A stretch of DNA of 64,000 bases, from the NCBI GenBank assembly GCA_020636375.1, contig JACJXZ010000008.1, positions 124,001 through 188,000 on the forward strand, given 5' to 3'. The notes under the pieces were generated by a model, which was not told the origin of the DNA, searched no databases, and was given only the letters and a program-made list of their open reading frames with translations. The DNA is from Lewinellaceae bacterium. Lineage in GTDB: Bacteria; Bacteroidota; Bacteroidia; Chitinophagales; Saprospiraceae. Position numbers and translations under genes: made by a program. Below are positions 1 through 9,368 of this stretch, in pieces. Numbering within the stretch: position 1 is the stretch's first letter; each line of letters starts with the position of its first letter.

Positions 1-1
1 C

Positions 2-706
2 GACATCGTTCCTTCTCTTTCCGATCCCGGCGGAGACTACGCCAGCTATTCAGTAGTGCCGGTACCCGGGAAGTTATATGTCAATCCCTTTGGCGGTTGC
101 GACGTGATCATCAATACGTACCTGAACTGCCAGGGCGACGCCGTTCTGCCCGGCGAACCTCAGATTACGACCTTGTTGGTTTTCGAATACTACAATCCAT
201 TTTCGACTCCCTTTTTCATACCCCTCGGCGACAAGAATCAACTGTTCGCGGAGGCTTATTATATCGGCGAGCCTCCGGAGGTGTTCGAGCCTGGTTACCA
301 TACCTTTGAAATTTATACGGATGGCGGCTTTTTATCATGGGAATTGCAGACGGACAATTGTTACCCGTCCACATCGGGCAGCGAAGATAAAACCTCTTTC
401 TGTGCAACCTCACGGCCAATTGCCTCCGGCAACCACCACAGTCTAAGCGATGCGCCGCAGGAATGGCAGGTCGACCTGTTCCCGAATCCGGCCGGCCCGG
501 TGGCCTGGCTTCAGGTTCTGGGGGTGGACGGCCCGGTGACGGTCGAAGTGTACAACAGCCTGGGTGAATTGCTGCTGAGCCGGCCTTACGCCCAATGGGA
601 ATCAGAGCCTGTACCTTTCGACGTGTCGGCGTTTCCGCAGGGCCTGCTGCTGTTTAAAGTCAGCCGGGGGGCGGATAGCCAGGTGGTGAAGGTGGTGAAG
701 GAATGA
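2..706 (+). CDS. T9SS-secreted protein, C-terminal part (5' end outside window)
   Basis: The frame is open from the left edge, so the start lies upstream. The visible 234 residues match the C-terminal part of the protease encoded downstream: both contain GKLYVNP, LPGEPQITTLL, YY(I/V)GEPP.VFEPG and TFEIYTDGG in the same order. They are therefore tandem paralogues or share a C-terminal module. The last 80 residues (LFPNPAG ... LLLFKVSRG ... VVKVVKE) form a T9SS type A sorting domain, which is removed after the protein crosses the outer membrane. The catalytic or binding part is not visible; by homology to its neighbour it may carry MBG domains and possibly a protease domain. Confidence 0.85.
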   Translation, partial: DIVPSLSDPGGDYASYSVVPVPGKLYVNPFGGCDVIINTYLNCQGDAVLPGEPQITTLLVFEYYNPFSTPFFIPLGDKNQLFAEAYYIGEPPEVFEPGYHTFEIYTDGGFLSWELQTDNCYPSTSGSEDKTSFCATSRPIASGNHHSLSDAPQEWQVDLFPNPAGPVAWLQVLGVDGPVTVEVYNSLGELLLSRPYAQWESEPVPFDVSAFPQGLLLFKVSRGADSQVVKVVKE

Positions 707-879
707 GCCGGGGAAATGGGTGTAAGTTTAAGGTGGTTGTCGGGGTAGTGTGCGGTGTATGAACGCTGGACAAGTTGCTGTTGTGGTTTGTTAGTTGTCT
801 GTTAGGGAGCCCGATTGTTCCGGCGGCCTCAAGGCCAAACCGGCAACAGACAACAAATACTGACGCTTGCGGTCAGCAT

Positions 880-940
880 CCTGACAATGCGCAGCATTTG
901 TCAGGACAACATATCCCGCTTTTAATACTGAAAAGCGGGA
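880..940. repeat. Two adjacent hairpins in the 707-1259 intergenic stretch
   Basis: The 553-base gap holds no convincing gene. It contains an 8-bp stem (CCTGACAA 880-887 with TTGTCAGG 898-905), followed by a perfect 10-bp stem (TCCCGCTTTT 914-923 with AAAAGCGGGA 931-940). Neither is followed by a clean T-run, so these are palindromic repeats or weak terminators. Confidence 0.5.
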
Positions 941-1259
941 TTCAACGTCAGGCTGGCAGCCAACCTTAAACACAGAACCCCGGACGCTCCCGGCCCCCGG
1001 CTTTTATTTTCTCCGGCACTCTTGACTTCGGCCGGCCCCTTTACAATACAATGAAAGTTCCCTATCTTTGACGGCGAATCGGAAACAGCCGCCAAATTTC
1101 CCCTTTCCCCTTTCCCCTTACTCACTTTTGCATCTTTTCTGGTTAGATGAAAAGCTCATCAATGTCCGGCCCCTGCGGAAGGGCAACCCGTACTTTGAGG
1201 CGATGCCTGTCGGCAGGGAGAAGGGCTGTGTCCGGTTTTAAAATAAAACACCATACGCA

Positions 1260-4200
1260 ATGAGAAGTCTATGCCCTGTCCTGCCTTGCATTGAAGCTAT
1301 GCCTGCCACGAAGGGAAAAGGCCGGAACATTTTATTGGAGAACGTCCTTCTGTTCTCCTTCTGGATTGCCTTTTTTTCGCTCGCAGGCAGCCTGTGCCTT
1401 CATGGCCAAACCTACGAAACCACCGGCGCCAGCATCAACTGGGAGGATCCGGCCGCCTGGTCCTGCTCCGGCGGCCCGTGCGGGAACAACCCCTTCCCGG
1501 GCCGGGACCTCCAGAACGACGATGTGTTTATCCGGCACAACATCAACTACTACAGCAACAACCCCATCACCATCCGCAACAACAGCTCGATCGACATATC
1601 TCAGGGGGCGAGGCTCAATCTGGCGAGCAACCTCAATATCAGCAACGGCGGGGTTTTGGCCGTCAACGGCGGTTCGATCAGGATCGGCCCGGGCATTATG
1701 AACAACGACGGGCTGGCCTCTTTCTCCGACGCCTTCGTTCAAAAAGACGGCAACTACATCAACAACGGAAGCACAACGCTGGCCAATGCCTGCATCGAAA
1801 TCCTCGACGGCAATTTCAACAACAACGGAAGCCTGTAGGGTCAGGGCAGTGTCCGTACCCGGAGCGGCAACATCAACAACTCCGGAACCTGGAGCCAGCA
1901 GGTGGCGTACTGCGCCAGCAACGCCGCCAATGGCCTGCCTGCCGCCCAGGATTGCGCCGCCGCGGACGCCGTCTGCGCCTGCCTGGCTGCCAATTGCGAC
2001 ATCCTGCCCGGATATACCCCCACCACCAAGGTCAGCGAACTGATCGGGTCGGAACTGACGGCGCTTGCCCAGGCATATGATCCCAATGGCGACCCGCCGT
2101 CTGATGACATATACATCGTCAACGGCAGCGGCGAGGTGCTCATCGAGATCATCGTGCTCGCCGGCAGATACAACGAGGTGGTAACCTACCTGTCCGCCAG
2201 CTTCGGCATCACTCCCGCCGATTTTATTGACGACCGCATCGCCACTGTCAATGACGAGTTGCTGATCACGGTGTTCTTTCCCATCAATGGCCTTTTGGAC
2301 CTCAACCAGCAGGGCAGTATCGTCAACTTCGCCCGGCCGGTACCGCCGGCCCTGGGCAACGCAGGCCTGATCAGCAGCCAGGGCGATTTTGCTCAGGGTT
2401 CCTTTTTTGCCCGCCAGGGATGGAACCTCAGCGGGGCAGGCGTGAAGGTCGGCATCATCTCCGACAGTTACGCCACCAATGCAGCGGCAAGAGACAACGA
2501 CATCAACAACGGCGACCTGCCGGGGGCCGCCAATCCGGTGGTGGCCGTCAAAGAATACCCTTTCGGGCCGGCCTCCGACGAGGGCAGGGCGATGTTGCAG
2601 ATCGTTCACGACGTAGCGCCGGAAGCGCAGCTGTTCTTCCACACCGGCTTCATCAGCGAGGGCAACCTGGCGTTTGCCATCCGCCGCCTGCGGCAGGAAT
2701 ACCAGTGCGACGTGATCGTCGACGACGTACAGTACGTCACCGAACCATTCTTCCGGGACGGGCTGGCTGCCCGGGCCATCGACGAGGTGGTGGCCGACGG
2801 GGCCGCTTATTTCAGCTCCGCCGGCAACTTCGGCGCCCGCTCGTTTTCCGCACCTTTTACACCTGCCCCGGCCCCCAACCAGCACCGGCACGACTTCGGG
2901 GGCGGCAGCTTCCTGCAAAGCCTGCAGCTGGGCACCGGCAATTATCTGGTCGTCTTGCAATGGGACGACGATTTCTATTCCCTGGGGAGCAGCCAGGGGG
3001 CCCGCTTCGATATGGATATCTACCTGGCGGGCGACGACGGCAGCATCCTCTACGGTTTCAACCGGGACAATAACGGCGACCCCTCACTGGGAATACCGGG
3101 CGGCGATCCGGTCGAGGTGATGCCTTTCCGGGTGGTCAATCCGACAACCACCAACCTCATGATCGAACTGGCCGACGGGGCAGGGGCCCCGCCAGCCTTC
3201 AAGTACGTCGTTTTCCGGGCGGGCGACGACGGCACCTTCGCCGCTGTGCCGCCGCTGGGCGGTTCAACCGTCGTGGGCCACGCCAACGCCGCCGGCGCTA
3301 TGGCCGTGGGGGCGGTCCGTTATGCCAACACCCCGGCCTTTGGCGGAAGCCTGGCACCCGAGAGCTTTTCCTCTGCCGGAGGGACGCCTGTCGCCGGCGC
3401 CGCACCCCGGCAAAAGCCCGACTTCATGGCCCCCAACGGCGTGAACACTTCCGTAAGTTTCGGCGCTCCGGACAGCGAAGGCGATAACATTCCCAACTTC
3501 TTCGGCACCTCCGCTGCCGCTCCTCACGCCGCCGGAGTGGCGGCCCTGCTGGTGGAAGCGCAGGATGCGTTTGGCGTTGTCCCGCCCATCGACATCCGGA
3601 GCCTGCTGCGGGCCACAGCTGTGGATATGGAAAGCCCCGGCTTCGATTTCCGGACCGGCTTTGGGTTCCTCTCCGCCTACGACGCCCTGAGAGCCATTGC
3701 CAACCCAAGCCCCCGGCTCCTCCGGCTGAACCTGGACAACCTCGACCAGAGCCTTTACGAGCCGGGAGACATCGAATTTACCCTCCTCCTGGAAGGGCAA
3801 TACCTGGACGAATCGACCGTGGTGTTTTTCCGGGGCGAGGAGATGGAAACCAACATACTCAATGACAGCACTGCCGCCGTCCGGATACCGCCCTTTATCG
3901 GCAACCCGCCGATCTGGGTGTTCACGCCTCCCGGCCCGCTGACCAACGGGTCGGACGGCGGCACGTCGGATACCCTCACCTTTTTTGACCCTACTCTTGC
4001 CGATGTGGTCATAACAGCGGCGCCATCCGAAAAAAGATACGGAGAGCCCCTGCCGGCCTTCCGATTTGCTGCCAGGTTGGCCGCTACCGGCGCTTCCCTG
4101 CCGCAGGATGAACTCGACCTGCTGGCCTCATCCGTCAGTTTCAGCACGGCGGCGGCCAGCACCAGCAACGTGGGCATCTACGCGGTCAACCCGGATACGG

Positions 4201-6272
4201 CGGGCATCGCTCCCGAGTTGAGGGAGCTGTACCGCTTTTTCCTCCAGCCCGGTGCCCTGGTAGTCGAACCCATGCCGGTAACCATCCAGCCGGCATCGCC
4301 GGCGGCTGTCACCTACGGCGCTCCCCTTCCGGAAATTACCTTCGAGTATATATTCGGGGAAGAAGGAGAACCGGATGTCGTCGTCGACCCGGCGGTGGCC
4401 GGCCTCATAGCGCAGCAACACCAGGACGCGCTTGCTCTGGCCAACGGCATCGCCCTGGTCAATGGCATTGCGTTGGTGAACGGCATCGCCCTGGTGAACG
4501 GCCAGCCTTATATCGACGGCAGTGACGACGGCATCGCCAACGGCATTGCGCTGGTCAATAAGACCTTTTACGTGTCTCAAAGCAGCCTGGACGCCGCCAC
4601 CACGGCCCAACAAAACGGCATCGCCCTGGTCAACGGGACTGGCCAGGAAAGGATCGTGCAGTTCGGTGCGGACCTGTTTACCGGGCCGGGTATCAGCAAC
4701 GGGGATTTATCCGGCATAACGAATGGCATTGCGTTGGTGAACGGCATCGCGCTGGTCAACGGTATCGCCCTGGTCAATGGCATCGCGTTGGTGAACGGCA
4801 TCGCTCTCGTAAACGGCATTGCCCTGGTCAATGGCATCGCGTTGGTGAACGGCATCGCGCTGGTCAACGGCGTCCCGTACGACTTGTTGAACGGCGCGCC
4901 GCTGGCCAACAGCAACGGCGAATTCGATCCGGTGATCGCCGCTTTCGGCAAAGCACTGGTTATCCTGAATGAGTCGGACGCCGCTTCGGCCGATCCGGTC
5001 GACATCCGGCCCATCAACGTAATTACCGGGCTCGATGCCGGCACCCAGTACATCATCCCGGGCGGCTTCATCAACGACAACCTGGTGTTGAGTTATAAGC
5101 CTGCCCTCCTGGTGATCGAGTCGGCGCCGCTGACGGTAAAGGCCAATGATGCAGAGATCATGTACGGGCAGAATCCGCCGCCGGGCTTCACGGTCAGCTA
5201 TGATCCGCCGGCGGGGCAGTGGCCCTACGGCGATACGCCCGGTGACATCTTCGGGCCCTTCCAGTTCTCGCCCCAGGATGGTTGCACCTCTGCCGCTCAA
5301 ATAACCATCACGCCCCAGCCGGCCCCCGTCAATTATCAGGTAACCTACCTGCCGGGCAACCTTGCTATAACGCCGGCACCCCTGGCGGTCGGGGTAAATA
5401 CCAGTTTCATCACAGAGGGGCAACCGCTGCCAGCCGGTTTCACCCCATCCTTCGATGGATTGGCCTGCGGCGACGCGCCGCCGCCCGCCAGCGCGGTAAC
5501 CTATGCCGTCGTGGATGCCAACGGCTTGCCGGCGGCCGACCCGCCGGTTGTCGGCGTTTACGACGTCATTCCGGGCTTTGCCGGGCCGGGCAACACCTAT
5601 GGCCCTTATACGGCCGTGCCGGTAGCGGGCAAATTATACGTCAATCCGATTGTCGGCTGTAACAACCGGATCAAAGCTTCCGGTATTTGCCGCCAAACCG
5701 CCACCCTGCCCGGAGAACCGCAGATAACCACCCTGTTGCGCTTCGAATACCAGAACAACCTTTCCGTTCCCGTCTACATTGCCCCTGGGGCTAAAAACAA
5801 ACTCAAGGGCAACGCCTACTACGTGGGCGAGCCACCGGTTGTTTTCGAGCCGGGCACGCATACTTTCGAAATTTATACAGATGGCGGCAGCCTGCAGTGG
5901 GAAGTGAAGACCGACAACTGCGCCAGCGCTTCCAAATCGCCGAACGGCTCGAATGCCGACCCCTGTAGCAATGCGCCGGGGCGGGCGGCCCCCGGTACCG
6001 GCGGCCCCGCCTCCGGACCGGGGGAGGCATGGAGCGTGGCGCTCTTCCCCAACCCTGCCGCTTCCGGCGCCTGGCTGCAGGCCCGGAATACGGCAGGGCC
6101 GGTGGCGGTGGACATTTACGATGCCCGGGGGAAGTTGCTGGGGACCCGCTATTGGAGCGCGCCGGGGCCGGAAGCCCTGTATCTGGACCTCTCCGGCTAT
6201 CCCTCCGGGCTGTTGCTCGTTTTGGCCAGGTGCGGAGCGGAGAGGAAGGTGCTGAAGCTGGTTAAAGAGTGA
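1260..6272 (+). CDS. Subtilisin-like (S8-type) secreted protease with MBG domains, NGIALV repeats and T9SS tail; one in-frame TAG
   Basis: The frame is continuous for 1670 codons except for a TAG at 1836-1838 (codon 193); repeat-like sequence (NNNGSL before, SGNINNSGTW after) continues across it. The signal peptide ends near LHG-Q; ATG at codon 14 is an alternative start. In order: Asn-rich beta-repeat region (40-230), subtilase domain (about 395-790), MBG-like domains, hexapeptide repeats (1062-1079 and 1155-1202), further MBG-like domains, sorting domain (last 80). Asp402 sits in GIISDSY and Ser751 in FFGTSAAAPHAAG. The usual HGT histidine is replaced by DEGRAM (440-445), with a histidine at 450 (IVHDVAPEA), so the base may differ from classic subtilisins. 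It is predicted to be exported and attached to or released from the cell surface. The paralogous tail immediately upstream suggests tandem duplication. Confidence 0.85.
4443..4496 (+). repeat. NGIALV hexapeptide repeats, block 1 (3 units)
   Basis: Three in-frame 18-bp units encode NGIALV. Codon third positions differ between units, so the repeat is kept at protein rather than DNA level. Isolated single units follow near 4540 and 4615. Confidence 0.9.
4722..4865 (+). repeat. NGIALV hexapeptide repeats, block 2 (8 units)
   Basis: Eight uninterrupted 18-bp units encode NGIALV, again with mixed synonymous codons (GGC/GGT, ATC/ATT, CTG/TTG/CTC, GTC/GTG/GTA). The block ends in NGVPYD. Confidence 0.95.
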
Positions 6273-6406
6273 GGGGCATAGGATGCTCGTGACTGTCATC
6301 AGACAAAAAAACTTTAACCCGGCATTCGGGATTCAGGCCAAAGGGCCTTATCTTCCCGTGCATTGTTACCTTTAAGTCACTATTTCCGGCTGTAAAAAGA
6401 ACAATC

Positions 6407-8407
6407 ATGGTCCCTGAATCTCTCTCTCGTTTTTTGGCAAAAGGTCGAAAGCCATTTCCGTTCACCCTTCTGCTCCTTCTGGCGGCCGCCTTTCCGGGCA
6501 TGTCCCAGGAGCCATGCGACTGCCAGCGGCAGGAAGTCATCAACCTATGCTACCTCTCCATCGAGAATTACTGTGATGAGGATTTGCTGACCTTCAACTG
6601 TGAGTATTCCCTGGACGGAGGCTTCATGGCGCCCGGGCTGGTGGAAAAGCTGCTGAACGGCCAGAACTTCGGCCAGAACGGCCTGGCCGGCTGCGGCGTG
6701 CAGCTGAAAAAGCTGCCGCTCATTACCGGGGTGGAGACCATGGAATCCTGCGATTGCGACATCGTTTTCGTCGGGCAGTTTCCCGCCGCCACTGAATTTG
6801 GCACTACGGACCTGTCGATCTCCCATGTCCCCGACGCCATCCTGGAATCCGTTCGCGAATGGTCCAGGCTATGCGAGAGCAACCTGGTGATCGTCACGCA
6901 GGCAGAGGCCAACCCGTGGGGATACATTACTGAGAACGAGAACGAGAACCCCAACAGTCCGGTCGGGGAGGTTTCCATTTCCATTTTCGACGGCCCTTTC
7001 GGCAGCCTGTCGAACTTTCAGCAGGGCGGATCCTTTCAGGGCGTTTTCACGCAGGTGCCGCCCACCGGCGCCGAAATCCTGGCAGAGGACGCGCTGGGCC
7101 GGCCGACCGTCGTGCTGGACGCTGCGACCAACGACATTATCCTGGCGGACGTCGGTATCCTGTGCAGCGGCGGTGCCGGGGAGGTCAGCTTTGGCGGCAG
7201 CATTTTAAACAACAATGATATACTGGCCTGCAACCTGTTTGCCCTGGGGTGCCGGATCGCGGAGGGCCTCGTCTTTTCCGATGTGGTGGCGGAAATCTGT
7301 CCCGGCGATTCCACCCTGTTACCGGGGGGCAATTTCGCGAGCCAGCCCGGGCGCTATCTCGATACTCTGCTGGCGGCCAACGGCTGCGATTCCATCATCG
7401 AGACCGAAGTCCGCGTGGTGGAAATCGATACCGTCCTCTTTTCGCCACCGCTCTGCGAGGGGGACGGCTTCAGCATCGTCCTCAACGGCAATACTTATGA
7501 CGTGAACAACCCGGAAGGAGAGGAGGTGTTGCTGGACGAGGCCGGCTGCGATTCGGTGGTGCAGGTCAGCCTCTTTTTCGCGCCGCACTCCTTTGACACC
7601 ATTCGCGCGTCGGCCTGCCGGGGCGACGGCTTTTCCGTCAATGTCGGCGGGGTAGAATACAATGAAGGCAACCCTTTCGGACAGGAAACCCTGGCCAATC
7701 AGTACGGCTGCGATTCGGTGGTCACCATCGATTTGTATTTCGAACCTCAGGATACTACTATCCGGGACTTCGAAGCCTGCGCGGGCGAGCAGGTTGACGT
7801 CGACGGCCTGGCCTATGAGGCGGGGACGATAACGCCGATCAGCCTGCCCGTCAGCGACGGCTGCGATTCGGTGGTGCTCATCCGGGTGGCTGCCAAGCCG
7901 CTACCCGAGGTGGACGTGGACAGCGTCCTGGAGATCACGCTGGGCCAGCCGTTCGCGTTCGACGTCGGCCTGGCGCCGGGCCAGCAGCCCCAATGGGCGC
8001 CGGCCGGCGCCCTGACCTGTATCGGATGCCCGAACCCGGGCTTGCTGCCCGGCCAGTTCCCCGAGCGGGTTCAGCTGGCCGTAGTGGGGGATAATGGTTG
8101 TGCCGCCAACTACGAAATAGCCCTTCGTTACATCTGCAACCCCTACATCCCCAATGCGTTCTCCCCGAACGGAGACGGCCGCAACGACCGCTTCCAGGCG
8201 TATATCAACTGCCCGGTTGAAGAGGTTCGCCTGGAGGTGTACGACCGCTGGGGCGGGCGCGTCTTCCAGTCCGAATCGGCGGAGGACGGCTGGGACGGCC
8301 TCGTCCGCGGGAAGCCCGCCCCCGTAGGCGTTTATGTTTATACGCTGGCCTTTATGGAAAACGGGCAGGAGAAGGTGATCAGCGGGGAGGTAAATTTGTT
8401 GCGGTGA
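6407..8407 (+). CDS. Gliding-motility-type (CHU_C, T9SS type B) secreted adhesin-like protein
   Basis: 666 residues. The signal peptide (FTLLLLLAAAFPGMSQ) ends near residue 35. An N-terminal Cys-rich region (EPCDCQRQEVINLC, CDCDIVF) is followed by at least four short repeats containing GCDS followed by I or V, resembling internal repeats of Bacteroidota cell-surface proteins. The C-terminus (IPNAFSPNGDGRNDRFQ ... VYDRWGG ... GWDG ... PVGVYVYTL ... GEVNLLR) is the T9SS type B / gliding-motility C-terminal domain, which directs export and surface anchoring. No enzyme motif is visible. It sits 134 bases after the protease gene on the same strand and may be transcribed with it. Confidence 0.9.
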   Translation: MVPESLSRFLAKGRKPFPFTLLLLLAAAFPGMSQEPCDCQRQEVINLCYLSIENYCDEDLLTFNCEYSLDGGFMAPGLVEKLLNGQNFGQNGLAGCGVQLKKLPLITGVETMESCDCDIVFVGQFPAATEFGTTDLSISHVPDAILESVREWSRLCESNLVIVTQAEANPWGYITENENENPNSPVGEVSISIFDGPFGSLSNFQQGGSFQGVFTQVPPTGAEILAEDALGRPTVVLDAATNDIILADVGILCSGGAGEVSFGGSILNNNDILACNLFALGCRIAEGLVFSDVVAEICPGDSTLLPGGNFASQPGRYLDTLLAANGCDSIIETEVRVVEIDTVLFSPPLCEGDGFSIVLNGNTYDVNNPEGEEVLLDEAGCDSVVQVSLFFAPHSFDTIRASACRGDGFSVNVGGVEYNEGNPFGQETLANQYGCDSVVTIDLYFEPQDTTIRDFEACAGEQVDVDGLAYEAGTITPISLPVSDGCDSVVLIRVAAKPLPEVDVDSVLEITLGQPFAFDVGLAPGQQPQWAPAGALTCIGCPNPGLLPGQFPERVQLAVVGDNGCAANYEIALRYICNPYIPNAFSPNGDGRNDRFQAYINCPVEEVRLEVYDRWGGRVFQSESAEDGWDGLVRGKPAPVGVYVYTLAFMENGQEKVISGEVNLLR

Positions 8408-8519
8408 CACGCCGGGCAGAAATGTCGGTTGGAAGGGAGCGAAATAGATGGTTTAAAATTAAATACTTTTAACGCTGCTTATTTGGTTTGAATAATCCCT
8501 ATTTTCAACCCGTCAACTC

Positions 8520-8546
8520 AATTCCGGGCAGCGAGCCCGGGATTTA
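8520..8546 (+). terminator. Possible terminator after the CHU_C gene
   Basis: The imperfect stem AATTCCGGGC / GCCCGGGATT has a 5-nt loop and is followed by TATTATT rather than a pure T-run. Confidence 0.35.
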
Positions 8547-8565
8547 TTATTCACCTGAGTAGCGA

Positions 8566-8669
8566 TTAAAAAATAAATTCGACATTTTGGGCCATTGAGC
8601 CGGGCGCTGCCTTCGCCCTCATGGGCTCCGGGCCGCCCCGGCTCAATGGCGTCGAATGTATTTTTTAAA
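8566..8669. repeat. Long imperfect inverted repeat reaching the next start codon
   Basis: The inner arms GCCATTGAGCCGGG (8591-8604) and CCCGGCTCAATGGC (8637-8650) are perfect. The outer arms (8566-8583 and 8651-8668) match 17 of 18. The left side carries an extra 7 nt between inner and outer arms. The palindrome ends at the upstream ATG of the next gene, so it could affect that gene's expression. Confidence 0.8.
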
Positions 8670-8689
8670 TGTTCCTAAACTCACTTCCA

Positions 8690-9073
8690 ATGAAGTACTT
8701 GCCATCCTTGCTGATCCTTTTCAGTTTCTGCTTTTCCAGCGGCCTTTCCGCCCAGTCCGAAGTCGTGGGCGACTGGAAGACCATGGTGCCCGACGGCTCG
8801 AAAGAGGGCGCTATGATCCCCCTGCACGTCACCATCAAGGCGGATAACATCTACTGGCTGGACTTTGGCGGAGACGGCGCCGTTGAGATCACCGGGAAAT
8901 ACGAAACCAGCGACGGCCAGATTCATATCCAGGACGTCGAAGGTTCCGAATGTACCGGCAAAGGCGTTTATGTTTTTGAAGTGAACGACGAAGGCATGAC
9001 GATGACCCGGGTGAGCGACGAGTGTGAAGGGCGGGGCGGCCCGGAAGGGAAGATGTCGTTCAGCCGGCGGTGA
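8690..9073 (+). CDS. Small secreted lipocalin-like protein, unknown function
   Basis: The frame opens at ATG 8669, but ATG 8690 gives a textbook signal peptide (MKYLPSLLILFSFCFSSGLSAQ), so the second start is preferred. About 105 mature residues remain: VVGDWKTMVPDG, VTIKADNIYWLDFGGDG, VEITGKYETSDGQIHI, and a CTGKGVY ... DECEG cysteine pair. The alternating beta pattern with a 'GxW' opening resembles small lipocalin-like domains of Bacteroidota lipoproteins, but I cannot name a family. No lipobox is present, so it is probably periplasmic. The adjacent palindrome upstream leaves little room for an ordinary promoter. Confidence 0.75.
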   Translation: MKYLPSLLILFSFCFSSGLSAQSEVVGDWKTMVPDGSKEGAMIPLHVTIKADNIYWLDFGGDGAVEITGKYETSDGQIHIQDVEGSECTGKGVYVFEVNDEGMTMTRVSDECEGRGGPEGKMSFSRR

Positions 9074-9178
9074 TCAGTCAGAACACCTGCTCTTTTCCGC
9101 CTGAAATAAGCTTGCAGCTCCTGCTTCTCCTTTGCAGAGCGGAACCCGGCAAGGAAGCCACGAAGCAACTGTTTTGTC

Positions 9179-9214
9179 GGCCCTCTGGAATAGTCCGCTG
9201 TATTCCAGAGGGCC
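9179..9214. terminator. Perfect 13-bp hairpin in the 9074-9368 gap
   Basis: GGCCCTCTGGAAT (9179-9191) pairs perfectly with ATTCCAGAGGGCC (9202-9214), with a 10-nt loop. There is no T-run, so it is either a factor-independent pause or terminator-like structure or a palindromic repeat. Nothing else is visible in the gap. Confidence 0.55.
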
Positions 9215-9368
9215 GCTCTCCAGCCCGCGACACGAAACTCCAGAAACCACATACGGCGGTTTTCCTGCTCATTACCCCCTCATACCAGCCCGATACCCGG
9301 ATACCTTTGTGATGCCATAGTCCAGCCATTACCTTGCAGGCATTATTTCACGCTAAAAACCTATAGTC

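Noticed and set aside
1332..2960. Long minus-strand open frame (542 codons) opposite the protease gene
   Set aside because: It lies wholly inside the protease gene, has valine/alanine-rich low-complexity content and no family features; a GC-rich antisense shadow.
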